DNA from: Neobacillus sp. OS1-2
GTDB taxonomy: Bacteria > Bacillota > Bacilli > Bacillales > Cytobacillaceae
Direction of reading: 5' to 3'
Length of the DNA: 64,000 nucleotides
Assembly (NCBI RefSeq): GCF_030915505.1
Contig: NZ_CP133265.1
Span: 1,364,001-1,428,000 of the forward strand
The position numbers were made by a program, and so were the translations under genes. The first letter of the stretch is position 1. Every line of letters begins with the position of its first letter. The notes below the pieces were generated by a model. The model was given only the letters and a program-made list of their open reading frames with translations. It ran no database searches and was not told the origin of the DNA. This document shows, piece after piece, positions 61,318-64,000 of the stretch.

Positions 61318-61373
61318 TTTCATTATCTTTCGTTTGTGAAGAAAAATATTGACATAAACGAAAATAAATGAAA
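61318..61373. promoter_or_regulatory. DeoR operator-like inverted repeat at the rpiB-glpX promoter
   Basis: TTTCATTATCTTTCGTTT (61318-61335) and AAACGAAAATAAATGAAA (61356-61373) are near-exact inverted copies with 20 bases between. A TTGACA -35 (61349-61354) is trapped between them, consistent with repression of the rpiB-glpX operon. Confidence 0.65.
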
Positions 61374-61408
61374 AAATATGGATAATCAAACAAATTGGAG
61401 TGATAATT

Positions 61409-61873
61409 ATGAAAATTGGAATTGGTTCAGATCATAATGCCTTTCAAATGAAGGAGGAAGTAAAATTATATATTACTAGTTTAGGGCATGAAGTGATCGA
61501 TTATGGCTGTTATTCAGAAGATGAAGTCGATTACCCTGGTGTGGCATTTCATGTAGCAACTGACGTGACAACGAACAAACTAGAACGCGGCATTCTTTTT
61601 TGCGGAACAGGAATTGGCATGTCGATTGCAGCCAATAAGGTTCCAGGGATCCGTTCGGCCCAATGCCATGATGTATTTTCTGCAGAACGCGCCCAACTTA
61701 GTAACAACGCCCAAATCATGACCATCGGAGCAAAAGTAATTGGTGTAGAGCTTGCAAAAAAAGTGGCTGCAGCCTACTTAAGCGTTTCCTTCCAAGATGG
61801 TAATTCTTCAAGAAAAATCAATCAAATCATGGATAAAGAAAAGGAATATCTACTTAACGGGTCATGCTGCTAA
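61409..61873 (+). CDS. RpiB/LacAB-family sugar-phosphate isomerase (EryI-like)
   Basis: A 154-residue RpiB fold isomerase with Asp8-His9 in GIGSDHNAF, the catalytic base Cys65 in LFCGTGIGMSIAANK and QCHDVFSAERAQLSNNA (about 84-100). RpiB normally interconverts ribose and ribulose 5-phosphate; in erythritol pathways EryI converts tetrulose 4-phosphate to erythrose 4-phosphate. The start at 61409 follows GGAGTGAT. Together with glpX it forms a short divergent operon. Confidence 0.9.
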   Translation: MKIGIGSDHNAFQMKEEVKLYITSLGHEVIDYGCYSEDEVDYPGVAFHVATDVTTNKLERGILFCGTGIGMSIAANKVPGIRSAQCHDVFSAERAQLSNNAQIMTIGAKVIGVELAKKVAAAYLSVSFQDGNSSRKINQIMDKEKEYLLNGSCC

Positions 61874-61929
61874 TCTCACTTTACTTTCGGTCACTAAAGG
61901 TAAAAGTATAAATACAGGGAGATGACACT

Positions 61930-62901
61930 ATGCAAACGAAAAGTAAAGTCTGCACACGGGGCTTGGTGATGGATTTTCTCGCAGTCACACAACAGGCAGC
62001 GATTGCATCCTTTCCTTGGATTGGCAAAGGAAACAAAATGGAAGCAGATGGCGCGGGTACTGCGGCGATGCGCACCCTCATGAACGCGATTGATATGCGG
62101 GGCAAAATTGTCATCGGTGAGGGTGAAATGGATGAAGCCCCCATGCTATACATTAATGAGGAACTCGGAACTGGAATCGGCCCCATGGTGGATATCGCTG
62201 TTGACCCTGTCGAAGGAACAACCTTAATGGCAAACGGGCAAGGAAATTCACTTGCCGTTATTGCCGTTGCTGAGCGCGGAAGTTTACTACATGCCCCTGA
62301 TATGTACATGAAAAAGATTGCGGTTGGACCAAAAGCGAAGGGCTGTATCGATATTGAATTACCATTAATCGATAACATGAGAGCGGTAGCAAAGGCACTT
62401 GGTAAGGACATGAAGGATTTAACTGTTATGATGCAGGATCGGCCGCGACATAACGAGCTCATGAATGTGGTGATTGCTGCCGGTGCCAGCATAAAGTTAT
62501 TCTCAGATGTCGATATCACCGGTGCAATTGCGACCGCTATTGATGGGATGGAGGTTGATTTATTAGTTGGAACAGGCGGTGCCCCAGAAGGTGTTATTGC
62601 AGCCACCGCCTTAAAATGCTTAGGAGGAGACTTCCAAGCAATACTACTTCCACAAGATGAAGCTGAATATAACCGGTGTCTCCAGATGGGCATTCCACAT
62701 CCTGAAAAACCGTTAACATTAGATGAGATTGTCAAGACCGAAGATTGTTTCTTTGTCGCAACCGGAATCACCGATGGCTTGCTGCTTGAGGGCGTAAAGA
62801 GAAAAGAGAACACGGCCATTATGACCCACTCTCTCATTACGATAGGCGGAGACAGTAAAAATTCACAATACGTCAATGCCACTTTTCATACCACTCGCTA
62901 G
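61930..62901 (+). CDS. glpX: Class II fructose-1,6-bisphosphatase, GlpX type
   Basis: A 323-residue phosphatase of the GlpX family. Metal-binding motifs: GEGEMDEAP (about 63-71), DPVEGTTLM (about 92-100), DRPRHNELM (about 170) and GTGGAPEGVIAA (about 215). GlpX enzymes hydrolyse fructose 1,6-bisphosphate and some act on sedoheptulose 1,7-bisphosphate. Genomes usually hold a copy elsewhere for gluconeogenesis, so this one is probably pathway-specific. It follows rpiB by 56 bases, with RBS GGGAGATGAC. Confidence 0.92.
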   Translation: MQTKSKVCTRGLVMDFLAVTQQAAIASFPWIGKGNKMEADGAGTAAMRTLMNAIDMRGKIVIGEGEMDEAPMLYINEELGTGIGPMVDIAVDPVEGTTLMANGQGNSLAVIAVAERGSLLHAPDMYMKKIAVGPKAKGCIDIELPLIDNMRAVAKALGKDMKDLTVMMQDRPRHNELMNVVIAAGASIKLFSDVDITGAIATAIDGMEVDLLVGTGGAPEGVIAATALKCLGGDFQAILLPQDEAEYNRCLQMGIPHPEKPLTLDEIVKTEDCFFVATGITDGLLLEGVKRKENTAIMTHSLITIGGDSKNSQYVNATFHTTR

Positions 62902-62908
62902 GAACTCG

Positions 62909-62993
62909 GGTATGTCCTTCATCATGCCAATGAAGGACATATCCTAAAACCCCATGAGAAATGTACTTCATCAAACAACTGTCGCATTCCGCA
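62909..62993. repeat. TTCATC hairpin repeat, locus 2
   Basis: TGTCCTTCAT…ATGAAGGACA stem-loop, then a spacer with CTTCATC and GTCGCATTCCGCA. The layout and about 80-base length match the second half of the element at 42733. Confidence 0.7.
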
Positions 62994-63062
62994 CATAAAG
63001 TAGATCCCCCCCCCTAACGGCTACACTCAAAAAGAAAGAAGCAGGGTCATCACCCCCGCCTC

Positions 63063-64000
63063 CTAAAGTCCATTATTTTCAATCACTTGTTTATACCAGT
63101 AGTAGCTATCCTTTTGGATCCGACGCAAATCGTGAGTTCCCTCTTCGTGTTGATTGACATAGACGAATCCATAGCGTTTTTGAAAGCCATTTAGCCAGCT
63201 CAATAAATCCGTAAAGGACCAGACACAGTAACCCAGCATGTCGACACCATCGGAAATCGCTTCTTGGATGGCCGCAACATGGGCACGAAGATAGGCAATC
63301 CGGTAATCATCATGGATGAAATCCTGACCCTCCAGCTGATCGTATTCCCCCAGTCCATTTTCACTAATCAAAATCGGCAAATCATACCGGTTTGTGATCC
63401 GGCGAAGCGCAATCCGCAGCCCTTGTGGATCAATATTCCAATCCCAGTTCGTCCGTTCCAGATTTGAATTCGCCGTGGTTTTAAACAACCCGGGAATGCC
63501 CGTATCCTTTGACGTCCCTTTAACACCGGTCGTATTCATCTCCCCGGCACCGACACCGCCTTCTAATGGATTCGCTTCAAATGTCGTGGTTTGATAATAG
63601 TTTAAACCCATAAAGTCAGGCTTGCCTTCTTTTAATAAGGTATAGTCTCCCTCTTCCACCACAGGCGCAAGGCCTTGCTCTACTAGGTAGTTCCACGCTG
63701 CTTTCGGGTATTTCCCCCAAGTATAAATGTCCATCCACCAGTGGTTGTTCAATTCCTCTGCATTTTCGGCAGCCAAGATATCCTCCGGCTTTGACGATGC
63801 CGAATAGGCAGGGGAGTAGGCAAAGCTCGGGCCAATTTTCCCATTCGGAACATAGTCGCGGAAAGCCTTGATCACACTGGCATTGGCTAGATTTGCATGA
63901 TGATTAACTTGATAAAATAGTTTCCTATCTTTCACACCCGGTGGATGCGTGGCATGGACATACCCATGGCTCGTAAAAATATTTTGCTCATTCAAGCTGA
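63063..64000 (-). CDS. GH1 beta-glycosidase/6-phospho-beta-glucosidase (N-terminus cut)
   Basis: The C-terminal two thirds (at least 312 residues) of a second GH1 enzyme; the gene runs off the window exactly at the NEQN acid/base motif. The nucleophile is in LPILISENGLGEYD, and CVWSFTDLLSWLNGFQKRYGFVYV is the substrate loop near the C-terminus; the final loop (KRYGFVYVNQHEE) is the type seen in 6-phospho-beta-glucosidases. It is distinct from the GH1 gene at 20049. Substrate uncertain. Confidence 0.87.
   Translation of the reverse strand, partial: SLNEQNIFTSHGYVHATHPPGVKDRKLFYQVNHHANLANASVIKAFRDYVPNGKIGPSFAYSPAYSASSKPEDILAAENAEELNNHWWMDIYTWGKYPKAAWNYLVEQGLAPVVEEGDYTLLKEGKPDFMGLNYYQTTTFEANPLEGGVGAGEMNTTGVKGTSKDTGIPGLFKTTANSNLERTNWDWNIDPQGLRIALRRITNRYDLPILISENGLGEYDQLEGQDFIHDDYRIAYLRAHVAAIQEAISDGVDMLGYCVWSFTDLLSWLNGFQKRYGFVYVNQHEEGTHDLRRIQKDSYYWYKQVIENNGL

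Noticed and set aside
61881-62882. 333-codon frame antisense to glpX
   Set aside because: Mirror frame of a well-conserved phosphatase gene; serine/isoleucine-rich composition typical of antisense shadows.

Overview
The window reads like the chromosome of an endospore-forming Bacillaceae species (Bacillus/Neobacillus-like). Evidence: moderate GC, AGGAGG-type ribosome binding sites, a KinB-type sporulation kinase, a SinI-family anti-repressor, YesMN/Lpl-type transport, CcpA (cre) sites, and several dispersed palindromic repeats of a kind common in Bacillaceae. No rRNA, tRNA, CRISPR array, phage or intact insertion sequence was seen. Most genes lie on the minus strand.

Left part (1-15 kb), redox, DNA precursors and RNA switches: a cut-off azoreductase with an MhqR-like operator, a sporulation-type kinase and an OsmC protein. 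Next is a class I ribonucleotide reductase operon (large subunit, small subunit, flavodoxin) behind two NrdR-like boxes and a cobalamin riboswitch with its own terminator, so the B12-independent enzyme should be shut off when B12 is present. Facing it is a 43-residue SinI-like gene behind a class I cyclic-di-GMP riboswitch. An LCP cell-wall ligase and a glutathione peroxidase follow. Then comes a methionine module: a sigma-A promoter, a T-box RNA whose specifier reads as AUG, a SAM hydrolase (DUF62) and an ECF transporter (UPF0397 S component, fused double ATPase, T component).

Middle (15-41 kb): a heterodimeric ABC exporter, then a large glycan locus. It holds a secreted GH85 endo-beta-N-acetylglucosaminidase, two GH38 alpha-mannosidases, a GH125 exo-alpha-1,6-mannosidase, a GH20 hexosaminidase, a GH1 beta-glycosidase, a ROK sugar kinase, an Lpl/Ytc-type ABC importer, a YesM/YesN two-component system and a YesL-like DUF624 protein. 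Together these form a plausible pathway for cutting N-linked glycans off glycoproteins, importing them and trimming them inside the cell.

Right part (41-64 kb), sugar acids and tetroses: a nitrilase-family amidase; a D-galactonate pathway (DgoA, DgoK, DgoD) coupled to a CUT1 ABC importer with a perfect cre site and a nearby IclR regulator; then a DeoR-controlled cluster. That cluster has a hydroxyacid dehydrogenase, TpiA-like and RpiB-like isomerases, three xylose-isomerase-like TIM barrels, a DhnA-type aldolase, a DapA-like aldolase, DhaK/DhaL, an ACS-family transporter and a GlpX phosphatase. The DhaKL + TpiA-like + RpiB-like set resembles known tetrulose-phosphate pathways ending in erythrose 4-phosphate, and the extra aldolases and phosphatase suggest an undescribed variant. 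A repeated operator-like motif ties these transcription units together. The window ends inside a second GH1 gene.
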